Positions 13,639 to 28,375 are shown, numbered from the stretch's first letter. The stretch is 64,000 bases of DNA from Auanema rhodensis (GCA_964057225.1 OZ059898.1:20065267-20129266), one strand, 5' to 3'. The notes: generated from the letters alone by a model not told the origin. Numbers and translations are program-made.

Positions 13639-15043
13639 TTGAAAAATGATGCATTAGTGTTTTTTGAGTTTCCATGTACACTCAACATTGCTTCCAAAAA
13701 CATTTTGACAAAAATTTTTTCGAAAAATTTCAAAATAATTTCGCAAAAAGTAGATGTTTTTAGATTTGTTTTTCCAAGGCAAAGACGATGGACAATGTTA
13801 TTCAACGAAAAAATTAATTCTTCAGGGTGAAAATCGAGGATATAAGTGTGAACTTATATCAGTTGATATCTCGGTGCATTTTCAAGCTAGCGCAAATCTA
13901 ATAACACAGATCGACGCAGCTTAAAAGTCCGCATCGAATGCACTATACTACATTGAGAAAAGCTTAATACAAAAATTAGTTATGATCGTTTGAAAAATGA
14001 TGCATTAGTGTATTTTGAGTTTCCATGTACTTTCAGCATTGCTTCCAAAAACATTTTGACAAACATTTTTTCGAAAAATTTCAAAGTAATTTCGCAAAAA
14101 GTAAATGTTTTTAGATTTCTTTTTTCAAGGCAAAGACGATGGACGATGTTATTCAACAAAAAAATTAATTCTTCAGGGTGAAAATCGAGGATATAAGTGT
14201 GAGCTTATATCAGTTGATATCTCGGTGCATTTTCAAGCTAGCGCAAATCTAATAACACAGATCGACGCAGCTTAAAAATCCGCATCGAATGCACTATACT
14301 ACATTGAGAAACGCTTGATACAAAAATTAGTTATGATCGTTTGAAAAATGATGCATTAGTGTTTTTTGAGTTTCCATGTACACTCAACATTGCTTCCAAA
14401 AACATTTTGACAAAAATTTTTTCGAAAAATTTCAAAATAATTTCGCAAAAAGTAGATGTTTTTAGATTTTTTTTTTCAAGGCAAAGACGATGGACAATGT
14501 TATTCAACGAAAAAATTAATTCTTCAGGGTGAAAATCGAGGATATAAGTGTGAACTTATATCAGTTGATATCTCGGTGCATTTTCAAGCTAGCGCAAATC
14601 TAATAACACAGATCGACGCAGCTTAAAAGTCCGCATCGAATGCACTATACTACATTGAGAAAAGCTTAATACAAAAAATTAGTTATGATCGTTTGAAAAA
14701 TGATGCATTAGTATATTTTGAGTTTCCATGTACTTTCAGCATTGCTTCCAAAAACATTTTGACAAAAATTTTTTCGAAAAATTTCAAAATAATTTCGCAA
14801 AAAGTAAATGTTTTTAGATTTCTTTTTTCAAGGCAAAGACGATGAACGATGTTATTCAACAAAAAAATTAATTCTTCAGGGTGAAAATCGAGGATATAAG
14901 TGTGAGCTTATATCAGTTGATATCTCGGTGCATTTTCAAGCTAGCGCAAATCTAATAACACAGATCGACGCAGCTTAAAAATCCGCATCGAATGCACTAT
15001 ACTACATTGAGAAACGCTTGATACAAAAATTAGTTATGATCGT
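13639..15043 (+). repeat. Two-unit repeat, two copies (702/703 bp)
   Basis: Units 13639 and 14341 share AAAAGTCCGC and AAAAGCTTAATAC; units 13990 and 14693 share the marker TACTTTCAGC in place of TACACTCAAC. The second copy is one base longer because of ACAAAAAATTAG near 14670. The two copies differ in the T-tract (GTTTTTCC versus TTTTTTTTTC) and in GATGGACG versus GATGAACG. Confidence 0.75.
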
Positions 15044-15394
15044 TTGAAAAATGATGCATTAGTGTTTTTTGAGTTTCCATGTACACTCAACATTGCTTCC
15101 AAAAACATTTTGACAAAAGTTTTTTCGAAAAATTTCAAAATAATTTCGCAAAAAGTAAATGTTTTTAGATTTCTTTTTTCAAGGCAAAGACGATGGACGA
15201 TGTTATTCAACAAAAAAATTAATTCTTCAGGGTGAAAATCGAGGATATAAGTGTGAGCTTATATCAGTTGATATCTCGGTGCATTTTTAAGCTAGCGCAA
15301 ATCTGATAACACAGATCGACGCAGCTTAAAAATCCGCATCGAATGCACTATACTACATTGAAAAACGCTTGATACAAAAATTAGTTATGATCGT

Positions 15395-17498
15395 TTGGAA
15401 AATGATGCATTAGTGTATTTTGAGTTTCCATGTACACTCAACATTGCTTCCAAAAACATTTTGACAAAAATTTTTTCGAAAAATTTCAAAATAATTTCGC
15501 AAAAAGTAGATAATTTTAGATTTTTTCGTTCAAGGCAAAGACGATGGACAATGTTATTCAACGAAAAAATTAATTCTTCAGGGTGAAAATCGAGGATATA
15601 AGTGTGAGCTTATATCAGTTGATATCTCGGTGCATTTTTAAGCTAGCGCAAATCTAATAACACAGATCGACGCAGCTTAAAAATCCGCATCGAATGCACT
15701 ATACTACATTGAGAAACGCTTGATACAAAAATTAGTTATGATCGTTTGAAAAATGATGCATTAGTGTTTTTTGAGTTTCCATGTACACTCAACATTGCTT
15801 CCAAAAACATTTTGACAAAAGTTTTTTCAAAAAATTTCAAAATAATTTCGCAAAAAGTAGATGTTTTTAGATTTTTTTTTCAAGGCAAAGACGATGGACA
15901 ATGTTATTCAACGAAAAAATTAATTCTTCAGGGTGAAAATCGAGGATATAAGTGTGAACTTATATCAGTTGATATCTCGGTGCATTTTCAAGCTAGCGCA
16001 AATCTAATAACACAGATCGACGCAGCTTAAAAATCCGCATCGAATGCACTATACTACATTGAGAAAAGCTTAATACAAAAATTAGTTATGATCGTTTGAA
16101 AAATGATGCATTAGTGTATTTTGAGTTTCCATGTACTTTCAGCATTGCTTCCAAAAACATTTTGACAAAAATTTTTTCGAAAAATTTCAAAATAATTTCG
16201 CAAAAAGTAAATGTTTTTAGATTTCTTTTTTCAAGGCAAAGACGATGGACGATGTTATTCAACAAAAAAATTAATTCTTCAGGGTGAAAATCGAGGATAT
16301 AAGTGTGAGCTTATATCAGTTGATATCTCGGTGCATTTTTAAGCTAACGCAAATCTGATAACACAGATCGACGCAGCTTAAAAATCTGCATCGAATGCAC
16401 TATACTACATTGAGAAACGCTTAATACAAAAATTAGTTATGATCGTTTGGAAAATGATGCATTAGTGTATTTTGAGTTTCCATGTACACTCAACATTGCT
16501 TCCAAAAACATTTTGACAAAAATTTTTTCGAAAAATTTCAAAATAATTTCGCAAAAAGTAGATAATTTTAGATTTTTTCGTTCAAGGCAAAGACGATGGA
16601 CAATGTTATTCAACGAAAAAATTAATTCTTCAGGGTGAAAATCGAGGATATAAGTGTGAGCTTATATCAGTTGATATCTCGGTGCATTTTTAAGCTAGCG
16701 CAAATCTAATAACACAGATCGACGCAGCTTAAAAATCCGCATCGAATGCACTATACTACATTGAGAAACGCTTGATACAAAAATTAGTTATGATCGTTTG
16801 AAAAATGATGCATTAGTGTTTTTTGAGTTTCCATGTACACTCAACATTGCTTCCAAAAACATTTTGACAAAAGTTTTTTCAAAAAATTTCAAAATAATTT
16901 CGCAAAAAGTAGATGTTTTTAGATTTTTTTTTCAAGGCAAAGACGATGGACAATGTTATTCAACGAAAAAATTAATTCTTCAGGGTGAAAATCGAGGATA
17001 TAAGTGTGAACTTATATCAGTTGATATCTCGGTGCATTTTCAAGCTAGCGCAAATCTAATAACACAGATCGACGCAGCTTAAAAATCCGCATCGAATGCA
17101 CTATACTACATTGAGAAAAGCTTAATACAAAAATTAGTTATGATCGTTTGAAAAATGATGCATTAGTGTATTTTGAGTTTCCATGTACTTTCAGCATTGC
17201 TTCCAAAAACATTTTGACAAAAATTTTTTCGAAAAATTTCAAAATAATTTCGCAAAAAGTAAATGTTTTTAGATTTCTTTTTTCAAGGCAAAGACGATGG
17301 ACGATGTTATTCAACAAAAAAATTAATTCTTCAGGGTGAAAATCGAGGATATAAGTGTGAGCTTATATCAGTTGATATCTCGGTGCATTTTTAAGCTAAC
17401 GCAAATCTGATAACACAGATCGACGCAGCTTAAAAATCTGCATCGAATGCACTATACTACATTGAGAAACGCTTAATACAAAAATTAGTTATGATCGT
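15395..17498 (+). repeat. Three-unit HOR, two copies (1052 bp period)
   Basis: Units 15395, 15746 and 16096 are repeated at 16447, 16798 and 17148. Shared private markers are TAATTTTAGATTTTTTCG in the first unit, GTTTTTTCAAAAAATTTC plus a one-base shorter T-tract in the second, and TACTTTCAGC with GCTAACGC and ATCTGCATCG in the third. The period is 1052 rather than 1053 because of the shorter T-tract. I saw almost no differences between the copies, which points to recent duplication. The match stops at 17499, where the next HOR takes over. Confidence 0.88.
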
Positions 17499-20400
17499 TT
17501 GGAAAATGATGCATTAGTGTATGTTGAGTTTCCATGTACACTCAACATTGCTTCCAAAAACATTTTGACAAAAATTTTTTCGAAAAATTTCAGAATAATT
17601 TAGCAAAAAGTAGATGTTTTTAAATTTTTTTTTTCAAGGCAAAGACGATGGACAATGTTATTCAACGAAAAAATTAATTCTTCAGGGTGAAAATCGAAGA
17701 TATAAGTGTGAACTTATATCAGTTGATATCTCGGTGCACTTTTAAGCTAGCGCAAATCTAATAACACAGATCGACGCAGCTTAAAAATCCGCATCGAATG
17801 CACTATATTACATTGAGAAACGCTTAATACAAAAATTAGTTATGATCGTTTGGAAAATGATGCATTAGTGTATGTTGAGTTTCCATGTACACTCAACATT
17901 GCTTCCAAAAACATTTTGACAAAAATTTTTTCGAAAAATTTCAGAATAATTTAGCAAAAAGTAGATGTTTTTAGATTTTTTTTTTAAGGCAAAGACGATG
18001 GACAATGTTATTCAACGAAAAAATTAATTCTTCAGGGTGAAAATCGAGGATATAAGTGTGAGCTTAAATCAGTTGATATCTCGGTGCATTTTTACGCTAG
18101 CGCAAATATGATAACACAGATCGACGCAGCTTAAAAATCCGCATCGAATGCACTATATTACATTGAGAAACGCTTGATACAAAAATTAGTTATGATCGTT
18201 TGAAAAATGATGCATTAGTGTTTTTTGAGTTTCCATGTACACTCAACATTGCTTCCAAAAACATTTTGACAAAAGTTTTTTCGAAAAATTTCAAAATAAT
18301 TTCGCAAAAAGTAGATGTTTTTAGATTTTTTTTTTCAAGGCAAAGACGATGGACAATGTTATTCAACGAAAAAATTAATTCTTCAGGGTGAAAATCGAGG
18401 ATATAAGTGTGAACTTATATCAGTTGATATCTCGGTGCATTTTCAAGCTAGCGCAAATCTAATAACACAGATCGACGCAGCTTAAAAATCCGCATCGAAT
18501 GCACTATACTACATTGAGAAAAGCTTAATACAAAAATAAGTTATGATCGTTTGAAAAATGATGCATTAGTGTATTTTGAGTTTCCATGTACTTTCAGCAT
18601 TGCTTCCAAAAACATTTTGACAAAAATTTTTTCGAAAAATTTCAAAATAATTTCGCAAAAAGTAAATGTTTTTAGATTTCTTTTTTCAAGGCAAAGACGA
18701 TGGACGATGTTATTCAACAAAAAAATTAATTCTTCAGGGTGAAAATCGAGGATATAAGTGTGAGCTTATATCAGTTGATATCTCGGTGCATTTTTAAGCT
18801 AACGCAAATCTGATAACACAGATCGACGCAGCTTAAAAATCTGCATCGAATGCACTATACTACATTGAGAAACGCTTAATACAAAAATTAGTTATGATCG
18901 TTTGGAAAATGATGCATTAGTGTATGTTGAGTTTCCATGTACACTCAACATTGCTTCCAAAAACATTTTGACAAAAATTTTTTCGAAAAATTTCAGAATA
19001 ATTTAGCAAAAAGTAGATGTTTTTAAATTTTTTTTTTCAAGGCAAAGACGATGGACAATGTTATTCAACGAAAAAATTAATTCTTCAGGGTGAAAATCGA
19101 AGATATAAGTGTGAACTTATATCAGTTGATATCTCGGTGCACTTTTAAGCTAGCGCAAATCTAATAACACAGATCGACGCAGCTTAAAAATCCGCATCGA
19201 ATGCACTATATTACATTGAGAAACGCTTAATACAAAAATTAGTTATGATCGTTTGGAAAATGATGCATTAGTGTATGTTGAGTTTCCATGTACACTCAAC
19301 ATTGCTTCCAAAAACATTTTGACAAAAATTTTTTCGAAAAATTTCAGAATAATTTAGCAAAAAGTAGATGTTTTTAGATTTTTTTTTTTAAGGCAAAGAC
19401 GATGGACAATGTTATTCAACGAAAAAATTAATTCTTCAGGGTGAAAATCGAGGATATAAGTGTGAGCTTAAATCAGTTGATATCTCGGTGCATTTTTACG
19501 CTAGCGCAAATATGATAACACAGATCGACGCAGCTTAAAAATCCGCATCGAATGCACTATATTACATTGAGAAACGCTTGATATAAAAATTAGTTATGAT
19601 CGTTTGAAAAATGATGCATTAGTGTATTTTGAGTTTCCATGTACACTCAACATTGCTTCCAAAAACATTTTGACAAAAATTTTTCCGAAAAATTTCAAAA
19701 TAATTTCGCAAAAAGTAGATGTTTTTAGATTTTTTTTTTAAGGCAAAGACGATGGACAATGTAATTCAACGAAAAAATTAATTCTTCAGGGTGAAAATCG
19801 AGGATATAAGTGTGAACTTATATCAGTTGATATCTCGGTGCATTTTTAAGCTAGCGCAAATCTGATAACACAGATCGACGCAGCTTAAAAATCCGCATCG
19901 AATGCACTATACTACATTGATAAACGCTTAATACAAAAATTTGTTATGATCGTTTGGAAAATGATGCATTAGTGTATGTTGAGTTTCCATGTACACTCAA
20001 CATTGCTTCCAAAAACATTTTGACAAAAATTTTTTCGAAAAATTTCAAAATAATTTCGCAAAAAGTAAATGTTTTTAGATTTCTTTTTTCAAGGCAAAGA
20101 CGATGGACGATGTTATTCAACAAAAAAATTAATTCTTCAGGGTGAAAATCGAGGATATAAGTGTGAGCTTATATCAGTTGATATCTCGGTGCATTTTTAA
20201 GCTAGCGCAAATCTGATAACACAGATCGACGCAGCTTAAAAATCTGCATCGAATGCACTATACTACATTGAGAAACGCTTAATACAAAAATTAGTTATGA
20301 TCGTTTGGAAAATGATGCATTAGTGTATGTTGAGTTTCCATGTACACTCAACATTGCTTCCAAAAACATTTTGACAAAAATTTTTTCGAAAAATTTCAGA

Positions 20401-21005
20401 ATAATTTAGCAAAAAGTAGATGTTTTTAAATTTTTTTTTTCAAGGCAAAGACGATGGACAATGTTATTCAACGAAAAAATTAATTCTTCAGGGTGAAAAT
20501 CGAAGATATAAGTGTGAACTTATATCAGTTGATATCTCGGTGCACTTTTAAGCTAGCGCAAATCTAATAACACAGATCGACGCAGCTTAAAAATCCGCAT
20601 CGAATGCACTATATTACATTGAGAAACGCTTAATACAAAAATTAGTTATGATCGTTTGGAAAATGATGCATTAGTGTATGTTGAGTTTCCATGTACACTC
20701 AACATTGCTTCCAAAAACATTTTGACAAAAATTTTTTCGAAAAATTTCAGAATAATTTAGCAAAAAGTAGATGTTTTTAGATTTTTTTTTTAAGGCAAAG
20801 ACGATGGACAATGTTATTCAACGAAAAAATTAATTCTTCAGGGTGAAAATCGAGGATATAAGTGTGAGCTTAAATCAGTTGATATCTCGGTGCATTTTTA
20901 CGCTAGCGCAAATATGATAACACAGATCGACGCAGCTTAAAAATCCGCATCGAATGCACTATACTACATTGAGAAACGCTTGATACAAAAATTAGTTATG
21001 ATCGT
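17148..21005 (+). repeat. Four-unit HOR, three copies (1403 bp period)
   Basis: Copies begin at 17148, 18551 and 19954; the third is listed only to the end of its third unit. Units two and three of each copy (17499/18902/20305 and 17850/19253/20656) both have TGTATGTTGAG and CAGAATAATTTAGC. The former adds CGAAGATATAAG and GTGCACTTTTAAG, the latter CTTAAATCAG, TTTACGCTAGC and AATATGAT. The fourth slot differs between copies (18200 GTTTTTTGAG type; 19604 TTTTTCCG type; 21006 CTGTTTTTAGATTC type), so the fixed core is really three units plus one replaceable unit. The first unit of copy 3 also differs in its 5' half. It overlaps the preceding trimer HOR by one unit. Confidence 0.85.
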
Positions 21006-24000
21006 TTGAAAAATGATGCATTAGTGTATTTTGAGTTTCCATGTACACTCAACATTGCTTCCAAAAACATTTTGACAAAAATTTTTCCGAAACATTTCAA
21101 AATAATTTCGCAAAAAGTAGCTGTTTTTAGATTCTTTTTTTCAAGGCAAAAACGATGGACAATGTTATTCAACGAAAAAATTAATTCTTCAGGGTGAAAA
21201 TCGAGGATATAAGTGTGAACTTATATCAGTTGATATCTCGGTGCATTTTTAAGCTAGCGCAAATCTGATAACACAGATCGACGCAGCTTAAAAATCCGCA
21301 TCGAATGCACTATACTACATTGAGAAACGCTTGATATAAAAATTAGTTATGATCGTTTGAAAAATGATGCATTAGTGTATTTTGAGTTTCCATGTACACT
21401 CAACATTGCTTCCAAAAACATTTTGACAAAAATTTTTCCGAAAAATTTCAAAATAATTTCGCAAAAAGTAGATGTTTTTAGATTTTTTTTTTAAGGCAAA
21501 GACGATGGACAATGTTATTCAACGAAAAAATTAATTCTTCAGGGTGAAAATCGAGGATATAAGTGTGAACTTATATCAGTTGATATCTCGGTGCATTTTT
21601 AAGCTAGCGCAAATCTGATAACACAGATCGACGCAGCTTAAAAATCCGCATCGAATGCACTATACTACATTGAGAAACGCTTAATACAAAAATTTGTTAT
21701 GATCGTTTGGAAAATGATACATTAGTGTATGTTGAGTTTCCATGTACACTCAACATTGCTTCCAAAAACATTTTGACAAAAATTTTTTCGAAAAATTTCA
21801 AAATAATTTCGCAAAAAGTAAATGTTTTTAGATTTCTTTTTTCAAGGCAAAGACGATGAACGATGTTATTCAACGAAAAAATTAATTCTTCAGGGTGAAA
21901 ATCGAGGATATAAGTGTGAACTTATATCAGTTGATATCTCGGTGCATTTTTACGCTAGCGCAAATCTGATAACACAGATCGACGCAGCTTAAAAATCCGC
22001 ATCGAATGCACTATACTACATTGAGAAACGCTTGATACAAAAATTAGTTATGATCGTTTGGAAAATGATGCATTAGTGTATTTTGAGTTTCCATGTACAC
22101 TCAACATTGCTTCCAAAAACATTTTGACAAAAATTTTTTCGAAAAATTTCAAAATAATTTCGCAAAAAGTAAATGTTTTTAGATTCTTTTTTTTTAAGGC
22201 GAAAACGATGGACAATGTTATTCAACGAAAAAATTAATTCTTCAGGGTGAAAATCGAGGATATAAGTGTGAACTTATATCAGTTGATATCTCGGTGCATT
22301 TTTAAGCTAGCGCAAATCTGATAACACAGATCGACGCAGCTTAAAAATCCGCATCGAATGCACTATACTACATTGAGAAACGCTTGATACAAAAATTAGT
22401 TATGATCGTTTGGAAAATGATGCATTAGTGTATTTTGAGTTTCCATGTACACTCAACATTGCTTCCAAAAACATTTTGACAAAAATTTTTCCGAAAAATT
22501 TCGAAATAATTTCGCAAAAAGTAAATGTTTTTAGATTTCTTTTTTCAAGGCAAAGACGATGGACAATGTTATTCAACAAAAAAATTAATTCTTCAGGGTG
22601 AAAATCGAGGATATAAGTGTGAACTTATATCAGTTGATATCTCGGTGCATTTTTACGCTAGCGCAAATCTGATAACACAGATCGACGCAGCTTAAAAATC
22701 CGCATCGAATGCACTATACTACATTGAGAAACGCTTAATACAAAAATTTGTTATGATCGTTTGGAAAATGATGCATTAGTGTATGTTGAGTTTCCATGTA
22801 CACTCAACATTGCTTCCAAAAACATTTTGACAAAAATTTTTTCGAAAAATTTCAAAATAATTTCGCAAAAAGTAGATGTTTTTAAATTTCTTTTTTCAAG
22901 GCAAAGACGATGGACAATGTTATTCAACGAAAAAATTAATTCTTCAGGGTGAAAATCGAGGATATAAGTGTGAACTTATATCAGTTGATATCTCGGTGCA
23001 TTTTTAAGCTAGCGCAAATCTGATAACACAGATCGACGCAGCTTAAAAATCCGCATCGAATGCACTATACTACATTGAGAAACGCTTGATACAAAAATTA
23101 GTTATGATCGTTTGGAAAATGATGCATTAGTGTATTTTGAGTTTCCATGTACACTCAACATTGCTTCCAAAAACATTTTGACAAAAATTTTTTCGAAAAA
23201 TTTCGAAATAATTTCGCAAAAAGTAAATGTTTTTAGATTCTTTTTTTTAAGGCAAAAACGATGGACAATGTTATTCAACGAAAAAATTAATTCTTCAGGG
23301 TGAAAATCGAGGATATAAGTGTGAGCTTATATCAGTTGATATCTCGGTGCATTTTTAAGCTAGCGCAAATCTGATAACACAGATCGACGCAGCTTAAAAA
23401 TCCGCATCGAATGCACTATATTACATTGAGAAACGCTTGATATAAAAATTAGTTATGATCGTTTGAAAAATGATGCATTAGTGTTTTTTGAGTTTCCATG
23501 TACACTCAACATTGCTTCCAAAAACATTTTGACAAAAATTTTTTCGAAAAATTTCAAAATAATTTCGCAAAAAGTAGATGTTTTTAAATTTCTTTTTTCA
23601 AGGCAAAGACGATGAACAATGTTATTCAACGAAAAAATTAATTCTTCAGGGTGAAAATCGAGGATATAAGTGTGAGCTTATATCAGTTGATATCTCGGTG
23701 CATTTTTAAGCTAGCGCAAATCTGATAACACAGATCGACGCAGCTTAAAAATCCGCATCGAATGCACTATACTACATTGAGAAACGCTTGATACAAAAAT
23801 TAGTTATGATCGTTTGGAAAATGATGCATTAGTGTATTTTGAGTTTCCATGTACACTCAACATTGCTTCCAAAAACATTTTGACAAAAATTTTTTCGAAA
23901 AATTTCAAAATAATTTCGCAAAAAGTAAATGTTTTTAGATTCTTTTTTTTAAGGCAAAAACGATGGACAATGTTATTCAACGAAAAAATTAATTCTTCAG

Positions 24001-25568
24001 GGTGAAAATCGAGGATATAAGTGTGAGCTTATATCAGTAGATATCTCGGTGCATTTTTAAGCTAGCGCAAATCTGATAACACAGATCGACGCAGCTTAAA
24101 AATCCGCATCGAATGCATTATACTACATTGAGAAACGCTTGATATAAAAATTAGTTATGATCGTTTGAAAAATGATGCATTAGTGTTTTTTGAGTTTCCA
24201 TGTACACTCAACATTGCTTCCAAAAACATTTTGACAAAAATTTTTTCGAAAAATTTCAAAATAATTTCGCAAAAAGTAGATGTTTTTAGATTTTTTTTTT
24301 CAACGCAAAGACGATGGACAATGTTATTCAGCGAAAAAATTAATTCTTCAGGGTGAAAATCGAGGATATAAGTGTGAGCTTATATCAGTTGATATCTCGG
24401 TGCATTTTCAAGCTAGCGCAAATCTAATAACACAGATCGACGCAGCTTAAAAATCCGCATCGAATGCACTATACTACATTGAGAAACGCTTGATACAAAA
24501 ATTAGTTATGATCGTTTGAAAAATGATGCATTAGTGTTTTTTGAGTTTACATGTACACTCAACATTGCTTCCAAAAACATTTTGACAAAAATTTTTTCGA
24601 AAAATTTCAAAATAATTTAGCAAAAAGTAGATGTTTTTAGATTCCTTTTTTCAAGGCAAAGACGATGGACAATGTTATTCAACGAAAAAATTAATTCTTC
24701 AGGGTGAAAATCGAGGATATAAGTGTGAGCTTATATCGGTTGATATCTCGGCGCATTTTCAAGCTAGCGCAAATCTAATAACACAGATCGACGCAGCTTA
24801 AAAATCCGCATCGAATGCACTATACTACATTGAGAAACGCTTGATACAAAAATTAGTTATGATCGTTTGAAAAACGATGCATTAGTGTTTTTTGAGTTTC
24901 CATGTACACTCAACATTGCTTCCAAAAACATTTTGACAAAAATTTTTTCGAAAAATTTCAAAATAATTTCGCAAAAAGTAGATGTTTTTAAATTTTTTTT
25001 TTCAAGGCAAAGACGATGAACAATGTTATTCAACGAAAAAATTAATTCTTCAGGGTGAAAATCGAGGATATAAGTGTGAGCTTATATCAGTTGATATCTC
25101 GGTGCATTTTCAAGCTAGCGCAAATCTAATAACACAGATCGACGCAGCTTAAAAATCCGCATCGAATGCACTATACTACATTGAGAAACGCTTGATACAA
25201 AAATTAGTTATGATCGTTTGAAAAATGATGCATTAGTGTTTTTTGAGTTTCCATGTACACTCAACATTGCTTCCAAAAACATTTTGACAAAAATTTTTTC
25301 GAAAAATTTCAAAATAATTTCGCAAAAAGTAGATGTTTTTAAATTTCTTTTTTCAAGGCAAAGACGATGAACAATGTTATTCAACGAAAAAATTAATTCT
25401 TCAGGGTGAAAATCGAGGATATAAGTGTGAGCTTATATCAGTTGATATCTCGGTGCATTTTTAAGCTAGCGCAAATCTGATAACACAGATCGACGCAGCT
25501 TAAAAATCCGCATCGAATGCACTATACTACATTGAGAAACGCTTGATACAAAAATTAGTTATGATCGT
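21006..25568 (+). repeat. Mixed satellite units, no clear HOR
   Basis: Thirteen units without an obvious repeated order. The unit at 21006 is a distant copy of the CTGTTTTTAGATTC type otherwise at 3.5, 3.8 and 10.1 kb. AGATTCTTTTTTTTAAGG followed by AAAACG appears at 22059, 23112 and 23814; this type becomes dominant after 36 kb. TTTACGCTAGC with an otherwise normal AATCTGAT appears at 21708 and 22410. Units from 24516 to 25569 have TTTTTTGAG and several have AAACGATGC in place of AAATGATGC. No other content was seen. Confidence 0.7.
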
Positions 25569-26270
25569 TTGAAAAACGATGCATTAGTGTTTTTTGAGTT
25601 TCCATGTACACTCAACATTGCTTCCAAAAACATTTTGACAAAAATTTTTTCGAAAAATTTCAAAATAATTTCGCAAAAAGTAGATGTTTTTAAATTTCTT
25701 TTTTCAAGGCAAAGACGATGAACAATGTTATTTAACGAAAAAATTAATTCTTCAGGGTGAAAATCGAGGATATAAGTGTGAGCTTATATCAGTTGATATC
25801 TCGGTGCATTTTTAAGCTAGCGCAAATCTGATAACACAGATCGACGCAGCTTAAAAATCCGCATCGAATGCACTATACTACATTGAGAAACGCTTGATAC
25901 AAAAATTAGTTATGATCGTTTGGAAAATGATGCAATAGTGTATTTTGAGTTTCCATGTACACTCAACATTGCTTCCAAAAACATTTTGACAAAAATTTTT
26001 TCGAAAAATTTCAAAATAATTTCGCAAAAAGTAAATGTTTTTAGATTCTTTTTTTTAAGGCAAAGACGATGGACGATGTTATTCAACAAAAAAATTAATT
26101 CTTCAGGGTGAAAATCGAGGATATAAGTGTGAACTTATATCAGTTGATATCTCGGTGCATTTTTAAGCTAGCGCAAATCTGATAACACAGATCGACGCAG
26201 CTTAAAAATCCGCATCGAATGCACTATACTACATTGAGAAACGCTTGATACAAAAATTAGTTATGATCGT
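25569..26270 (+). repeat. Two-unit block, copy 1
   Basis: Unit 25569 (AAACGATGC, TATTTAACG) and unit 25920 (GATGCAATAGTG) recur in the same order at 27674 and 28025, an offset of 2105 bp. GATGCAATAG occurs only in these two places, so the pair moved together. Unit 27674 differs by CGATGCAGC for CGACGCAGC. Confidence 0.8.
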
Positions 26271-27673
26271 TTGAAAAATGATGCATTAGTGTTTTTTGAG
26301 TTTCCATGTACACTCAACATTGCTTCCAAAAATATTTTGACAAAAATTTTTTCGAAAAATTTCAAAATAATTTCGCAAAAAGTAGATGTTTTTAGATTTT
26401 TTTTTTCAAGGCAAAGACGATGGACAATGTTATTCAACGAAAAAATTAATTCTTCAGGGTGAAAATCGAGGATATAAGTGTGAGCTTATATCAGTTGATA
26501 TCTCGGTGCATTTTTAAGCTAGCGCAAATCTGATAACACAGATCGACGCAGCTTAAAACTCCGCATCAAGTGCACTATACTACATTGAGAAACGCTTAAT
26601 ACAAAAATTAGTTATGATCGTTTGGAAAATGATGCATTAGTGTATTTTGAGTTTCCATGTACACTCAACATTGCTTCCAAAAACATTTTGACAAACATTT
26701 TTCCGAAAAATTTCAAAATAATTTCGCAAAAAGTAGATGTTTTTCAATTTTATTTTTCAAGGCAAAGACGATGGACAATGTTATTCAACGAAAAATTTAA
26801 TTCTTCAGGGTGAAAATCGAGAATATAAGTGTGAACTTATATCAGTTGATATCTCGGTGCATTTTTAAGCTAGCGCAAATCTGATAACACAGATCAACGC
26901 AGCTTAAAATTCTGCATCGAATGCACTATACTACATTGAGAAACGCTTAATACAAAAATTAGTTATGATCGTTTGGAAAATGATGCATTAGTGTATTTTG
27001 AGTTTCCATGTACACTCAACATTGCTTCCAAAAACATTTTGACAAAAATTTTTTCGAAAAATTTCAGAATAATTTAGCAAAAAGTAGATGTTTTTAGATT
27101 TTTTTTTTAAGGCAAAGACGATGGACAATGTTATTCAACGAAAAAATTAATTCTTCAGGGTGAAAATCGAGGAAATAAGTGTGAGCTTATATCGGTTGAT
27201 ATCTCGGTGCATTTTTACGCTAGCGCAAATATGATAACACAGATCGACGCAGCTTAAAAATCCGCATCGAATGCACTATACTACATTGAGAAACGCTTAA
27301 TACAAAAATTAGTTATGATCGTTTGAAAAATGATGCATTAGTGTTTTTTGAGTTTCCATGTACACTCAACATTGCTTCCAAAAATATTTTGACAAAAATT
27401 TTTTCGAAAAATTTCAAAATAATTTCGCAAAAAGTAGATGTTTTTAGATTTTTTTTTTCAAGGCAAAGACGATGGACAATGTTATTCAACGAAAAAATTA
27501 ATTCTTCAGGGTGAAAATCGAGGATATAAGTGTGAGCTTATATCAGTTGATATCTCGGTGCATTTTTAAGCTAGCGCAAATCTGATAACACAGATCGACG
27601 CAGCTTAAAACTCCGCATCGAGTGCACTATACTACATTGAGAAACGCTTGATACAAAAATTAGTTATGATCGT
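26271..27673 (+). repeat. Four-unit block, copy 1
   Basis: Unit order: AAATATTTTG with CTCCGCATCAAGTG (26271); CAATTTTATTTTTC with AAAATTTAATTC (26622); CAGAATAATTTAGC with CGGTTGATATC (26973); AAATATTTTG again (27323). The first three match 29429, 29780 and 30131 at an offset of 3158 bp. The fourth matches 30831, 3508 bp away, because copy 2 has an extra unit at 30481. Confidence 0.82.
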
Positions 27674-28375
27674 TTGAAAAACGATGCATTAGTGTTTTTT
27701 GAGTTTCCATGTACACTCAACATTGCTTCCAAAAACATTTTGACAAAAATTTTTTCGAAAAATTTCAAAATAATTTCGCAAAAAGTAGATGTTTTTAAAT
27801 TTCTTTTTTCAAGGCAAAGACGATGAACAATGTTATTTAACGAAAAAATTAATTCTTCAGGGTGAAAATCGAGGATATAAGTGTGAGCTTATATCAGTTG
27901 ATATCTCGGTGCATTTTTAAGCTAGCGCAAATCTGATAACACAGATCGATGCAGCTTAAAAATCCGCATCGAATGCACTATACTACATTGAGAAACGCTT
28001 GATACAAAAATTAGTTATGATCGTTTGGAAAATGATGCAATAGTGTATTTTGAGTTTCCATGTACACTCAACATTGCTTCCAAAAACATTTTGACAAAAA
28101 TTTTTTCGAAAAATTTCAAAATAATTTCGCAAAAAGTAAATGTTTTTAGATTCTTTTTTTTAAGGCAAAGACGATGGACGATGTTATTCAACAAAAAAAT
28201 TAATTCTTCAGGGTGAAAATCGAGGATATAAGTGTGAACTTATATCAGTTGATATCTCGGTGCATTTTTAAGCTAGCGCAAATCTGATAACACAGATCGA
28301 CGCAGCTTAAAAATCCGCATCGAATGCACTATACTACATTGAGAAACGCTTGATACAAAAATTAGTTATGATCGT
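27674..28375 (+). repeat. Two-unit block, copy 2
   Basis: Counterpart of 25569-26270, sharing TATTTAACG and the private GATGCAATAG. It sits between the block at 26271-27673 and the single-unit triplet at 28376-29428, so the 25.6-31.2 kb region is built from two interleaved duplications with different offsets (2105 and 3158 bp). Confidence 0.8.
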
